Part shown: positions 1 to 9,049 of the stretch, piece after piece
How positions within the stretch are numbered: the first letter of the stretch is position 1
How the letters are laid out: each line of letters starts with the position of its first letter
Origin: Mucilaginibacter sp. JRF
GTDB lineage: Bacteria > Bacteroidota > Bacteroidia > Sphingobacteriales > Sphingobacteriaceae
Assembly (NCBI RefSeq): GCF_015223065.1
Contig: NZ_JADFBY010000011.1
Span: 62,001 to 126,000, forward strand
DNA length: 64,000 bases
Direction of reading: 5' to 3'
Translations under genes and position numbers: made by a program
Notes under the pieces: generated by a model
What the model saw: only the letters and a program-made list of their open reading frames with translations
Told to the model about the DNA's origin: nothing
Databases searched by the model: none

Positions 1-1023
1 GGTTGATAGCTTTTGGCTGTAGGTACCTTTTTTAGTGGTAACCAATACCACACCGTTAGCAGCCCTTGTACCATAAATAGCGCTTGATGATGCATCCTTC
101 AATATATCAACCGAGGCAATATCATTAGGGTTGATATCATTCAACGCGTCGGGGTTACTGGTGGGCACACCATCAATAACTACCAGCGGGTTGGCATCAT
201 TAAGCGTACCGGTACCCCTTATCCTAATGCTTGGCGCAGCACCCGGCGAGCCATCGTTACGTACAATGTTTACACCGCTTGCCCTGCCTTCAAGCGCCTG
301 GGCGGCGGTGGTTACGGGCAGGTTTTGTATATCGGCACCCTTTACATTGGCTACCGAACCTGTAAGGTCAACCTTTTTACTGGTACCGTAACCTACCACC
401 ACTACCTCGCCCAGTGCTGATGGCAATGCGGATAAGGTTACGTTAATAGGCTGATCGCCGGTAATGGTTACCAGCTTTTTTTCGAACCCGATATAGCTGA
501 ACTCCAGCACGCCATTTACCTGCGCGTTAATGCTGAACGCGCCGTTAACATCTGTAGTAGTAGCTACATTGCTGCCTTGCAGCCGCACCGTTACACCTAT
601 GAGCGGCTGACCGATGGAATCAATAACTCGGCCTTTTACCAGTATCTGGCTGTTCGCATTTTCGGTCGTTGAAATGATGACCACATGCCCGTCAGACATT
701 TTGTAGGATAGGTTATCATCTATCAGTTGGTTAAGTACCTGCTCAACAGTGGCATCCTTTACGTTCAGATCAACACGACCCAGTTTTTTAAGGGCGGCAT
801 AGTTGTAAAAGAAACGGTAATCGCTTTGTTTTTGAATTTTGGTAAGTATGCTGCTTACCTCGGTTTGCTTAATGTTGAGTGTAAATTTTTGCTGCGAGTA
901 TACGTGTGCCGAAACCTGCATACATGTCACAAAAATCAAGAGGAAAGCTGCTTTCATTAGCAAAATAACTTTTAGGCATACAGAGGCACCCCGAATGGCA
1001 AATGCCCTTCTTGTTTTTTTCAT
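1..1023 (-). CDS. SusC/RagA-type TonB-dependent receptor, partial (C-terminus beyond window)
   Basis: Outer-membrane receptor for glycan or nutrient uptake; only about the first 341 codons lie in the window and the frame runs open off the left edge. Reading from ATG at 1023, a basic leader and signal peptide (a second possible start is ATG at 958) is followed by an STN domain (about residues 45-110), a carboxypeptidase-regulatory-like beta domain with the motif DSIGQPLIGVTV, the SusC signature VVVGYGTSKKVDLTGSVA, and most of the TonB plug including LKDASSSAIYGTRAANGVV. The STN domain is the part that talks to a FecR anti-sigma factor, and a FecR and ECF sigma gene lie directly upstream, so this is a trans-envelope-regulated receptor. 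Substrate unknown; the partner SusD would lie to the left. Confidence 0.95.
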   Translation of the reverse strand, partial: MKKTRRAFAIRGASVCLKVILLMKAAFLLIFVTCMQVSAHVYSQQKFTLNIKQTEVSSILTKIQKQSDYRFFYNYAALKKLGRVDLNVKDATVEQVLNQLIDDNLSYKMSDGHVVIISTTENANSQILVKGRVIDSIGQPLIGVTVRLQGSNVATTTDVNGAFSINAQVNGVLEFSYIGFEKKLVTITGDQPINVTLSALPSALGEVVVVGYGTSKKVDLTGSVANVKGADIQNLPVTTAAQALEGRASGVNIVRNDGSPGAAPSIRIRGTGTLNDANPLVVIDGVPTSNPDALNDINPNDIASVDILKDASSSAIYGTRAANGVVLVTTKKGTYSQKLST

Positions 1024-1106
1024 TACTTTTGTTTTGAAAATTAACGGATAGAGTAAGCGCCGTCGAAAATCGTCTTACTCTTAATTAATAAGTCCCATAT
1101 TTTTAC

Positions 1107-1130
1107 AGGGAGGGGGTGCAACCCTTCCCT
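1107..1130 (-). promoter_or_regulatory. Stem-loop between fecR and susC (locus 1)
   Basis: An inverted repeat with arms AGGGAGGGG and CCCTTCCCT around a 5-nt loop lies between the FecR stop and the SusC start. On the coding (minus) strand it is not followed by a T-run, so it looks more like a leader or RNA-processing hairpin than an intrinsic terminator. The other two loci in this window have a stem-loop in the same place. Confidence 0.5.
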
Positions 1131-1221
1131 TGTTTATTATATATGCTGTACTTTTTCAGGAATCGGTTTGGTATATCTTTTTCTTCATACTTTGGTTTTT
1201 GAGTTATTAATAGTTTAGTTT

Positions 1222-2286
1222 TTATTGCTTACGGGCCAGGTAAACCGTGCCCTGTTCAATTTTAGCCTTTATTGGTACAATATCCTTTAATATACGCAGC
1301 GCGGTTTCAAGGTTCTCGTTCTCGAGCACACCGCTTATCTGCTCGTTACGCAGAGTAGCATCCTCAAATACAATACGTACATTATACTTACGCTCCATAG
1401 CCAGGGCTACATCGGCAAAGGCGGTGTTGGCGAATATTATCTTATTCTCTGTCCAGGCATTTTCGGGATAAACATTATCAACCGGCGCTGCCAGGGCAGC
1501 AACCTCGTATTTTATTTGAGGTTCTATCTTTTTATCATCCTTTGTAACATTGGCTACAGGCTTATTAATGGTCAGCTTTTCGTTAGGTGTTAGTATGATC
1601 TTCTTTTCCGGGTCGGCAGCTAACTCAACCTGTACCTTACCTTCAAGCAGGGTAGTTTCAATTTTATCATCATTACGGTAGGCCTTCAGGTTGAACACTG
1701 TACCCAGCACCTTAACCGTTATGCCCCCTGTATGTACAAAAAAGGGTTTCGCGGCATCCTTAGCTACTTCAAAAAAGCCTTCGCCATCAAGCTGAACCTC
1801 ACGGGTTGCGCCCTCAAAATTGGCAGGATACGTAAAATGACTCCCCGCGTTAAGTTTAACTTTGGTACCATCAGCCAAAACAACCTGTTTTGTTTTACCA
1901 TAAGGCACATCAATTTGTTGTGTTACGGCTAATTGGTTTTGCCGGCCTTTTAGATAATTGATATATAACATGTATGCCGCTACCGCAATGGCCAGCATAG
2001 CCGCCGCCGAGCCTATCCATTTTAAATATTTAACAGTGCTTACTGGCTTAACTTCGGTCTCATTGTGCTCATCATTATTGTTGATCCGTGTCCAAATAGC
2101 ATCTATTTCTTTATCAATATCCAGCGGTTGCTCATCCGCTTTTTGCGAGAGAGCGTCGGTAACTTGCTGCGTTTTTTTATAGTGCGGGTATTGTGCTAAA
2201 AATAATTCGAGTTCCTTCAACTCCTCCTCAGTGGCTGAACCATCCATGCGTTTGGCCATCAGTTCAGCAAACCTTGATTTTCCCAT
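1222..2286 (-). CDS. FecR-family anti-sigma factor
   Basis: Inner-membrane anti-sigma factor that holds the ECF sigma factor until the outer-membrane SusC receptor signals. It has 354 residues: a cytoplasmic N-terminal anti-sigma region, one membrane segment at about residues 88-110 (YLKWIGSAAAMLAIAVAAYML), a periplasmic FecR domain (VVLADGTKVKLNAGSHFTYP, then GEGFFEVAKDAAKPFFVHTG and VKVLGTVFNLKAY), and a C-terminal DUF4974/STN-like domain that in this family docks on the receptor's STN domain. It follows the sigma gene by 79 nt in the same direction and precedes the partial SusC, the normal order for this system. Confidence 0.95.
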   Translation of the reverse strand: MGKSRFAELMAKRMDGSATEEELKELELFLAQYPHYKKTQQVTDALSQKADEQPLDIDKEIDAIWTRINNNDEHNETEVKPVSTVKYLKWIGSAAAMLAIAVAAYMLYINYLKGRQNQLAVTQQIDVPYGKTKQVVLADGTKVKLNAGSHFTYPANFEGATREVQLDGEGFFEVAKDAAKPFFVHTGGITVKVLGTVFNLKAYRNDDKIETTLLEGKVQVELAADPEKKIILTPNEKLTINKPVANVTKDDKKIEPQIKYEVAALAAPVDNVYPENAWTENKIIFANTAFADVALAMERKYNVRIVFEDATLRNEQISGVLENENLETALRILKDIVPIKAKIEQGTVYLARKQ

Positions 2287-2365
2287 ATCTTACTAATCTG
2301 ATACAAGGACAGATACAAATACTGATTTTCCTAAAGGTTTTGAAACTTTTTTTGGGAAAAGCCAA

Positions 2366-2926
2366 TTATTTAAAATTACTGATAACAGTTTCTATTTTTT
2401 TAACAGCGATGGCAAGCTGCGCGAAAACCGTTTTGTTTGACAGATCGAGTATCGTGGCTACCTCGTTACTGGTAAGCCCATCCTCTTTCACCATTTTAAA
2501 TATGAGTTTGCAGCGTGGGGGCAGGTTGTTTACAGCAGCTATAATTTCCTGCTGTAATTGTTTGCTGATGAGCAACTGCGCCGGATCGGCATCGAGTTGA
2601 AAATAAAGTCTGTTACCGGCATTAAGTTCGCGCGCCTTACGGGATGTAGTGCTTTTTACGTGATTTAAACAGGCATTTTTAACTGATACATACAGGTAAA
2701 CCTCAATGTTGCGCACCATGGCCAAACTATCGCGGTTATGCCATAGCTTAACAAACACATCGTTCACTATCTCTTTACCCGCTTCGGTATCATCTATATA
2801 AGTATACGCGAAGCGCGAAAGCTTTACGGCCTGCATACGGTACAAGGCGTTAAAAGCTGACTCATCATGATCAAAACGAACTAAATCAAAAAGTTCCTGT
2901 GTGTTCAAAGCAGTAGCAATTAACAA
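2366..2926 (-). CDS. ECF RNA polymerase sigma-70 factor
   Basis: Extracytoplasmic-function sigma factor of 186 residues with region 2 (SAFNALYRMQAVKLSRFAYT to FVKLWHNRD) and region 4 (LPPRCKLIFKMVKEDGLTSN, then a helix-turn-helix VATILDLSNKTVFAQLAIA). It is the first gene of the sigma-FecR-SusC set and should direct transcription of the downstream susC-susD genes when released by the FecR protein. Assignment to the Bacteroidetes FecR-associated sigma group is from neighbourhood and length. Confidence 0.93.
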   Translation of the reverse strand: MLIATALNTQELFDLVRFDHDESAFNALYRMQAVKLSRFAYTYIDDTEAGKEIVNDVFVKLWHNRDSLAMVRNIEVYLYVSVKNACLNHVKSTTSRKARELNAGNRLYFQLDADPAQLLISKQLQQEIIAAVNNLPPRCKLIFKMVKEDGLTSNEVATILDLSNKTVFAQLAIAVKKIETVISNFK

Positions 2927-2998
2927 TTTCTTTTTGTAAAAAACGGCCTTGTTAATTATTAAATGCTACTAAAATGTTACAACAAAAATGGCGTATGA

Positions 2999-4315
2999 CT
3001 AATCCGGATAGTACTCGTAAGGGAGTTTGGTACCTATCTTTTCCCACCAGCCCCAAAAGCCACTCATGTACAGGTTGGTATTATCCATAGCGCCGTTCTC
3101 CTTAATATTTACGGGTATGCTATTGGTAAGCCACATCTCGGTATACGGGTTAAGCCTGGGCGGCATAACCAGCTGACTGGTGCTGATATCATTAGTGCGT
3201 ACGGCAATGTTTTCGGTAGACAGCGCCGTATTGTTTCTGAACTTGTAATACTCTTCGGGCTCTTTGTTCTTTTTATAAACCACCTGTAATTGGTTTTTGA
3301 AGCTTAAAGCCCTGACCTTATCCTTTTTTTCAGATATATCATCTACTTTCAGCAATTCGCTCATCTTTATCTCGGTATCCTTTTCGGCTAATACCTTTTT
3401 ATAATACCTCAACGAATCCTTACCAAAACGATTGGCGATGATTTTATTGAGCGCCGCCATGTGGTCTGATACCTTTTTCAGCGAATCGGCATGTAGGGCA
3501 TATTGCTGATCGTATATTTTTTTGACACGCTGCTTCTCCTTATTATCAACTTGCATGAAACGACGTATTTCAAATCCTTCTTCCTTCAACCTGCCATCAT
3601 ACAGCGCGCGTGTAAAGTGCATAAGCGACAGCGCGTAAACCTTTCGCCTGTTCTCCTCCCACCGGGCTTGCCTTTCGCCCTTGCCCTTCATTTCATTAAA
3701 CAAGTAGTAAGCCTGGTAATCAACATCGTTGCTCGAGGTATATAATTTAAAATCAACCAGCGCTATAGTTACCAGGTAACCCAGATCCTCATTTTGAACC
3801 ATAATGGGCACCGAAGCATAAGCGTGTAATATTTGAGTACTCTTATCAAACTCAAAACCGATCTCCTGCGGATTAGCTATGGTACAATGCGCCGCATACT
3901 CAGAGCTACCTATAAAAGCAGCGGTAAAGGCCTCGCCCCAGCGTTTCCAGTTATCGTTCGATCGGGAAGTGATGATCACATCTTTAAGTTGATTGCTCAC
4001 CGGTTTCATCACAAAGCTCAGGTTAGCGCCCATACCCGGCGCTACGGTTTGCATCTGGGTTTCGTAACCTATAAAAGATACCACCACCTTTAAATTACCA
4101 CTGCCCGGCACACGTAGCACAAAATTCCCCTTATCATCCGTCACCGTGCCTATCTTCGATTCGGATATAAAAACGGTAGCTCCCGCAAGCGGTGCCCCAT
4201 CAGTATCAGCCACCCGGCCATACAGATTTTGCTGAGCGGCAACCCGCAAACAACTCATCAAAAGCAGGAAAGCTACAAGTATGGTTTTCATCGGTTGACA
4301 AGGTTTTTGCATCAT
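2999..4315 (-). CDS. Secreted protein with carboxypeptidase-regulatory-like domain
   Basis: Predicted secreted or surface protein of unknown function. From the ATG ATG pair at 4315/4312 (or ATG at 4291) there is a clear signal peptide, MKTILVAFLLLMSCLRVAAQ, then a carboxypeptidase-regulatory-like Ig fold of about 85 residues (NLYGRVADTDGAPLAGATVF, then SFIGYETQ), and about 330 residues without a domain I recognise, rich in charged and aromatic residues. The open frame extends up to 4375, but that would overlap the upstream gene; starting at 4315 puts the ATG right after the upstream stop at 4317-4319, so the two genes are probably translationally coupled. The same beta fold occurs at the N-terminus of SusC receptors. 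Confidence 0.8.
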   Translation of the reverse strand: MMQKPCQPMKTILVAFLLLMSCLRVAAQQNLYGRVADTDGAPLAGATVFISESKIGTVTDDKGNFVLRVPGSGNLKVVVSFIGYETQMQTVAPGMGANLSFVMKPVSNQLKDVIITSRSNDNWKRWGEAFTAAFIGSSEYAAHCTIANPQEIGFEFDKSTQILHAYASVPIMVQNEDLGYLVTIALVDFKLYTSSNDVDYQAYYLFNEMKGKGERQARWEENRRKVYALSLMHFTRALYDGRLKEEGFEIRRFMQVDNKEKQRVKKIYDQQYALHADSLKKVSDHMAALNKIIANRFGKDSLRYYKKVLAEKDTEIKMSELLKVDDISEKKDKVRALSFKNQLQVVYKKNKEPEEYYKFRNNTALSTENIAVRTNDISTSQLVMPPRLNPYTEMWLTNSIPVNIKENGAMDNTNLYMSGFWGWWEKIGTKLPYEYYPD

Positions 4316-4316
4316 A

Positions 4317-6755
4317 TTAAAAAGCTTGTGTTTGGTATAAATAGCCAGTTTTACCTTCGGCAGATAGTCCCTCAATTACTATGGCTACTTTTTTTACGTT
4401 GGCCGGGGCTTTAAACTCAATTGTGGCTTGTCCATCATCATTGCTTCGCAAATCGGCTTTCCAATACACTGTGCCTGCCATGCGTATATTTTGTTTACCC
4501 TGCGCGTTAGCCGGTGGGTTATAAAACTCGCGCGCCTTGTGGTAGCCATTGTACCTGAGCAGCATTAAACCCGGCACCGGCTTGTTGTTTCTGAGCGGTT
4601 CAATACCGGCATTGTAATCAACCGTTCCGTTTTTTGTGGTGATGATGAGCGCCCCCCCGCTTGCCTGCATACCATAAGCTACCAGTTTTGCGCCGCCGCG
4701 TAGTACCTCAATGGTTTGTATGGTTGCTACAGGAATATTATTTAACCTCGAAAACGACGATGCTACAGGTACACCATCCAAAACTATCAACATTGGTTTA
4801 CCCATACCGCCTGCCGCGAATGGCACACTTTTATATGAATTGCTATTATTATCAATTACCGATTTAAAGGATACTCCCGTGAGTTTGCCTTGCAGGCACA
4901 TTTCCAGATCGTGGCAATTGATCAGATCTTGAAAGGTTAAAACCTGATCGGCATTGCCTGCACCATTCAAGTTATTTGATGATGCCAGCGCCTTTTCGGT
5001 AACGGTAGGCTGTTTTGCTTTGATAACCACTTCCTTTAACTGCTTCGACCTGTTGTTAAACAGTTGCTGATTGGCTGTGATATATTTTTTCAACTGATCA
5101 TCTGAGGCTGTCAGGCGATGGATAGTTTCGGGCCATGCCAGGATCTTATTATCTAAGGTGATTTTCCCATCGCTATTACCTTTATCATCAGCACCTATTA
5201 AGTTAAATAATTGCTGTTCAAATAATAGAGGGAGATCAAAAGTAAAGCGCCCCTTATCGTCGGTTACTGCATTCAAAGTAAAAGCCGAATCAGACCGGGA
5301 AACAAGCATTACCTTTCCATTAGATATGGGCACATCTTTTTTCGACAAAAGCGTGCCGCTTACGCTTTGGCTTTTCTCAGCAGGATACAGCAACTGAGGG
5401 TCTTTTCCCGCTAACATATCCTTCCAGTTAAAGCGGCGCCATCCCTGGGTAAGCATCAGGTTATCGAGCAATAAGGCCGTTTCGGGAGATCTATCCTTAA
5501 AATATCGATCAGGATTTTCAATGGCGCCTTTCAAGTCCGACGTTAATAACAAATCGGCCATGATCGAGGGCATGTTCAGACTATCGCTATTCAAAGTTTG
5601 ATCTAACACAGCTACCGAAAATTTGGCATTTACCGGGTTTAACAACGCATCGCTTACTTTGAGTGTAAGTTTGCGGTTAGTAGCGGTTGTAGTTTGCGGG
5701 GCGGAGAGTTGTAACCTAAGCTGATCGTTCCGGTTAATAAATACCAAGCGCTCGGCCAGTGGTTCCGCGGCCATATCAAACAGCGTAAGCTGAGCTATGC
5801 CCGTCGGGAAATCCCGACGCTTTAGCGCAACCGTCGCCTTATTGTTCACCAGGTTTACCTGTGTTGTATTGATCACCTTATGATTGGCTTGCGTTACCAA
5901 TAAAACACTTTGCCCGGCAGCCTTGCCATGATAGTTTACAGTAGCCCTTATCTCATTTCTATCCTCATTATTTGCCGTTAAAACATAGCCCGATTCGGCA
6001 ATTTGTGGTAGCGGTATTTTTTTCTCGATCCCATTACTGAATTTAACAACCGCGCTGTATTGATGCCCTGCCTCCGGCTTAAAACTAAAACGCCCCATAC
6101 CCGCGTAAGCGGAGCGAAAAGAGGCTATGCTTTTGCCGCTTTCATCAGTAACCGAGCCCGATACCGCTATGCCCTTCCCCTGCTTATCTATCGCTTTAAA
6201 ACCGACAACAGACACCAGCTGATCAACCAGTTTGCCACCTTCCGCAAAAAAGTATAGCTGATCTTCCTTATTCCCTGTTTGCTTTTGAGCAACCGTTATA
6301 TTATCGCTCGCATTCCCCACCTTTAGTACGGCATGATAAAAGAACTCCTCGCCAAAGTTTTTCATCCAGTTGGTGTAGGCTCGCAATGTATAATTTCCGT
6401 TTTTTAAACTGTCGGGTATTTCTATTGTGCCTGATGCAGTGCCGGCTTCTATTTGGTAGTTTAATGTGGTACTGTATCCATTATCCGCATCCAGCAGGTC
6501 TATATAAAGTATCTTGCTGGTGTCTGACAAGCGGTGGTTTTCAGCCATCACCACATAAGCCTTAAAGTTCAGCGTATCGCCTGCGGCGGCATAGTTTCTA
6601 TCTAAATGCAGGTGTACCTTTTGCTGCGGAAATTTATTTGCATAGCGGGTTAACAATGCGGTTATCTTATCGCCGGGATCATCGATCACCATGAAAGCAC
6701 ACGACAACGCAAGCATCAATACCGCGACCGGTAAAAGTATTTTGGCAGATGGCAT
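4317..6755 (-). CDS. MG2-domain (alpha-2-macroglobulin-like) secreted protein with TonB plug-like domain
   Basis: Secreted protein of 812 residues with an N-terminal signal or anchor segment (KILLPVAVLMLALSCAFMV). An MG2-type domain follows at about 45-150 (QQKVHLHLDRNYAAAGDTL, LRAYTNWM), then further Ig-like domains, an embedded carboxypeptidase-regulatory domain at about 460-530, and near residues 575-710 a stretch resembling a TonB receptor plug (LKEVVIKAKQPTVTEKALAS; IVLDGVPVA; IEVLRGGAKLVAYGMQASGG). There is no following beta-barrel. Such proteins are common in Bacteroidota and usually unassigned; the plug-like end suggests contact with an outer-membrane partner. The downstream secreted protein starts immediately after its stop, so the two probably work together. 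It is not a true macroglobulin: I see no thioester motif. Confidence 0.82.
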   Translation of the reverse strand: MPSAKILLPVAVLMLALSCAFMVIDDPGDKITALLTRYANKFPQQKVHLHLDRNYAAAGDTLNFKAYVVMAENHRLSDTSKILYIDLLDADNGYSTTLNYQIEAGTASGTIEIPDSLKNGNYTLRAYTNWMKNFGEEFFYHAVLKVGNASDNITVAQKQTGNKEDQLYFFAEGGKLVDQLVSVVGFKAIDKQGKGIAVSGSVTDESGKSIASFRSAYAGMGRFSFKPEAGHQYSAVVKFSNGIEKKIPLPQIAESGYVLTANNEDRNEIRATVNYHGKAAGQSVLLVTQANHKVINTTQVNLVNNKATVALKRRDFPTGIAQLTLFDMAAEPLAERLVFINRNDQLRLQLSAPQTTTATNRKLTLKVSDALLNPVNAKFSVAVLDQTLNSDSLNMPSIMADLLLTSDLKGAIENPDRYFKDRSPETALLLDNLMLTQGWRRFNWKDMLAGKDPQLLYPAEKSQSVSGTLLSKKDVPISNGKVMLVSRSDSAFTLNAVTDDKGRFTFDLPLLFEQQLFNLIGADDKGNSDGKITLDNKILAWPETIHRLTASDDQLKKYITANQQLFNNRSKQLKEVVIKAKQPTVTEKALASSNNLNGAGNADQVLTFQDLINCHDLEMCLQGKLTGVSFKSVIDNNSNSYKSVPFAAGGMGKPMLIVLDGVPVASSFSRLNNIPVATIQTIEVLRGGAKLVAYGMQASGGALIITTKNGTVDYNAGIEPLRNNKPVPGLMLLRYNGYHKAREFYNPPANAQGKQNIRMAGTVYWKADLRSNDDGQATIEFKAPANVKKVAIVIEGLSAEGKTGYLYQTQAF

Positions 6756-6911
6756 AATTGGTTTAGATCAGGAAGTATATACTTTGGTTTATAATTACGG
6801 TGGTTAGCCGTGTGTATCAAGTTGGTTAATCTCGACACTCAAAGTTAACTATATGTCAATCATTATCATAAAGTTAAAATATAAATTATATTATGCTACC
6901 GGGTTTAACGA

Positions 6912-7784
6912 TCAGATCATGCCCTTGCAGTATTCATCCCAATAGTAGGTAAACAGGCGGTCGGCATTTTTGGTGAAGCCCACGCCTATGCCGGGTGTAG
7001 GTGTAAACTCGCCGAACACCGCACCCCTACTGGTAGCGTAAAAATCAATACGCACATATATTTGATAGGCCTTGCTTAACACGTTGGCCTGACTGATAAT
7101 TTGCGCGATACATTTTGGCGGGGTAGCATCTAAGGCGTTAACATACTTTTTGCCGATATTCTCCTTCGGCGACCAATATTTATCATAAACGTTTACTGTA
7201 CCCTCGCGCGGGCCGATGCGGTGTATAGCCTCAATGCGCGCTATTTCGCCATTGAAAGCATGTAACTTATAGTCAACAGGTATGCGGTATTCACCTTGCT
7301 CACACGTCAAAAATTCTTCGATCAATATCTCGGTCAATGGGTTTTCGGCCAGTGTTTGCTCCATCTCAACCAACAGCTCGCGGCGTGTATAATACCGCTT
7401 ATCCATGTAGTTATAGCCATTGTTTATCAGGAAAACATTATTACACGAATGACCAACGGTTGGTTTAATAACAAACTGCGCGGGGATGGCATTAAAATCA
7501 ATATCGTTAACATTACGGCCCTGCCAATATATCGTAGGGGTTTGGCAGCCATACATAGCAGCAAAGCGCGATGCGTTGGCCTTGTTGCTCAATATGCGTT
7601 GCCAATGAGGTTGGCTGCGCAAATCATCAAGGCTGGCGAAGTTTTGAATAGGCGTATTCCGCAATTCCTCCGCTCCCGCAGATTGCCAAAAAGCTTTGTG
7701 ACGACGTTTAATGCGATTAGTAAAAAGCGAGGGGGTGAATGACAGCCCCGAGAGCACAGGCAACTTACTGCTTATGTTCAGCAT
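6912..7784 (-). CDS. TupA-like ATP-grasp protein (polysaccharide-associated)
   Basis: Cytosolic protein of 290 residues that looks like the TupA-like ATP-grasp family, whose members sit in polysaccharide or teichuronopeptide synthesis loci. Visible ATP-grasp features are the lid and strand region FVIKPTVGHSCNNVFLI (about 105-121), the ILIEEFLTCEQGEY segment with acidic ligands, the DYKLHAFNGEIARIEAI motif and the C-terminal YVRIDFYATSRGAVFGEFTP, which carries the metal-binding Asp and Glu. The carboxylate and amine substrates cannot be told from sequence. It stands alone, with about 150-210 nt of non-coding sequence on each side. Confidence 0.75.
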   Translation of the reverse strand: MLNISSKLPVLSGLSFTPSLFTNRIKRRHKAFWQSAGAEELRNTPIQNFASLDDLRSQPHWQRILSNKANASRFAAMYGCQTPTIYWQGRNVNDIDFNAIPAQFVIKPTVGHSCNNVFLINNGYNYMDKRYYTRRELLVEMEQTLAENPLTEILIEEFLTCEQGEYRIPVDYKLHAFNGEIARIEAIHRIGPREGTVNVYDKYWSPKENIGKKYVNALDATPPKCIAQIISQANVLSKAYQIYVRIDFYATSRGAVFGEFTPTPGIGVGFTKNADRLFTYYWDEYCKGMI

Positions 7785-7994
7785 AATAATTTAGGTTTAC
7801 AGTTTAAGAATTGGTTGAATAAAAGTAATGCGTTCAACTATATATTGATTGCACATAAACAGCACAAACATTGCGTAACCGGCATTGCACATAACAATAA
7901 AAACGCTATAAATAATGTACTTATAGCGCTTTAGATATTGCTTGTATTATATTTTCACTAAGTGCAGGCACCCACTTGGCACCCACCCTTAATT

Positions 7995-8858
7995 TTAAAG
8001 AACCGGAGTATTGCCGTTCAATACCTTCCAAATAGCGGCACCCGGCGTTGGGAAACTCACACCTTTGGTATTACCACGGGTAGCGTTATCCTGCCCGAAA
8101 AAGTATAGCGGGTGCCCTTTGTATACCAACTGCGTTTTACCGAATACGTTAATGGTTGAGAATTGCGACTTATCCAACGTTGAAGGGATGCTGCCAACAT
8201 TAGCCACAACATCCACCGGCCAAACGGCATCATTACTAAAGTCGGCCCGGGTGAAGGTATTGGTATCATGCGTATCCCGGCTGAACAAGTAAAGCGTGTG
8301 GCCATTGGCATCAACCAAATACTTTGATGACCCGGTGCCCGCAATACCCTGATCATTGTATTGAACATCATCATGCCCCACCAGTTGCGCGTTCGATATC
8401 ATTACCGAATAATCGGCTTTGGCTATAAACCATATCCCCCCAATCCCGTCACCATTGGTATCACCGCCTTTAGCATCATCCTTATAATAGTAAAGTGGCC
8501 ATCCTTTGTAGGTAGTTTGTTTAGAACCATCAGCCCTGGTGATTACGCCAAAATCAGTTGCCGCCAAACCGGTGCCTACCGATGGGTTCTCTACATAAAA
8601 CACCGGCCAAACTACAGCACAGCCCTCAACGCAGGTTGAGGCCGTGGCGGCATCATTGCTAAAAAAGTAAAGTGAACGCCCCTTATTATCCGTCAGTATA
8701 TTGCCGAATGTTGTGTTTTGACTCAGTTGCACTCCGGTAACCTTAGTTGTATCATCCGGATTAGGATCGGATGATGATTTGCTACAGGAAACTGCCAGTA
8801 CGCTTACCACAGTAAACGCAGCTATAATAATGAGATAGCTTAATTTTAGTGTTTTCAT
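7995..8858 (-). CDS. Lipoprotein with Lipoprotein_15 repeats (secreted repeat of unknown function)
   Basis: Predicted periplasmic or surface lipoprotein. I start it at ATG 8858 because this gives a textbook lipoprotein signal, MKTLKLSYLIIIAAFTVVSV followed by LAVSC with the lipid-modified Cys; the longer open frame to 8984 adds an unlikely leader. The mature part holds repeats of the Lipoprotein_15 type (GKSRLYFFSND-like strands: DNKGRSLYFFSNDAATASTC, DANGHTLYLFSRD, YKGHPLYFFGQD, each with a VWPV or GAAIWKV strand). The family's function is not established; similar proteins are found near redox genes. No neighbour here explains its role. Confidence 0.85.
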   Translation of the reverse strand: MKTLKLSYLIIIAAFTVVSVLAVSCSKSSSDPNPDDTTKVTGVQLSQNTTFGNILTDNKGRSLYFFSNDAATASTCVEGCAVVWPVFYVENPSVGTGLAATDFGVITRADGSKQTTYKGWPLYYYKDDAKGGDTNGDGIGGIWFIAKADYSVMISNAQLVGHDDVQYNDQGIAGTGSSKYLVDANGHTLYLFSRDTHDTNTFTRADFSNDAVWPVDVVANVGSIPSTLDKSQFSTINVFGKTQLVYKGHPLYFFGQDNATRGNTKGVSFPTPGAAIWKVLNGNTPVL

Positions 8859-9049
8859 TTTTTCGATGTATTTAATCTTTTGATTTAATACAATTACCTG
8901 CCAATCGGAGGATATGGTTGCCTGGCGGGTGAAAAATAAAATGAAAGCGGTGTGGATCAATGTTGGAAATAATAACATTTCCATAAGAACCCCATTCTAT
9001 TTTAAAGAAAAAAAACGCTATTAGTTTTTAGCAGGAACATAGAAAATTT

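Noticed and set aside
7296-7742. 148-codon plus-strand frame antisense to the ATP-grasp gene
   Set aside because: Shadow of a well-supported gene; no recognisable motifs.
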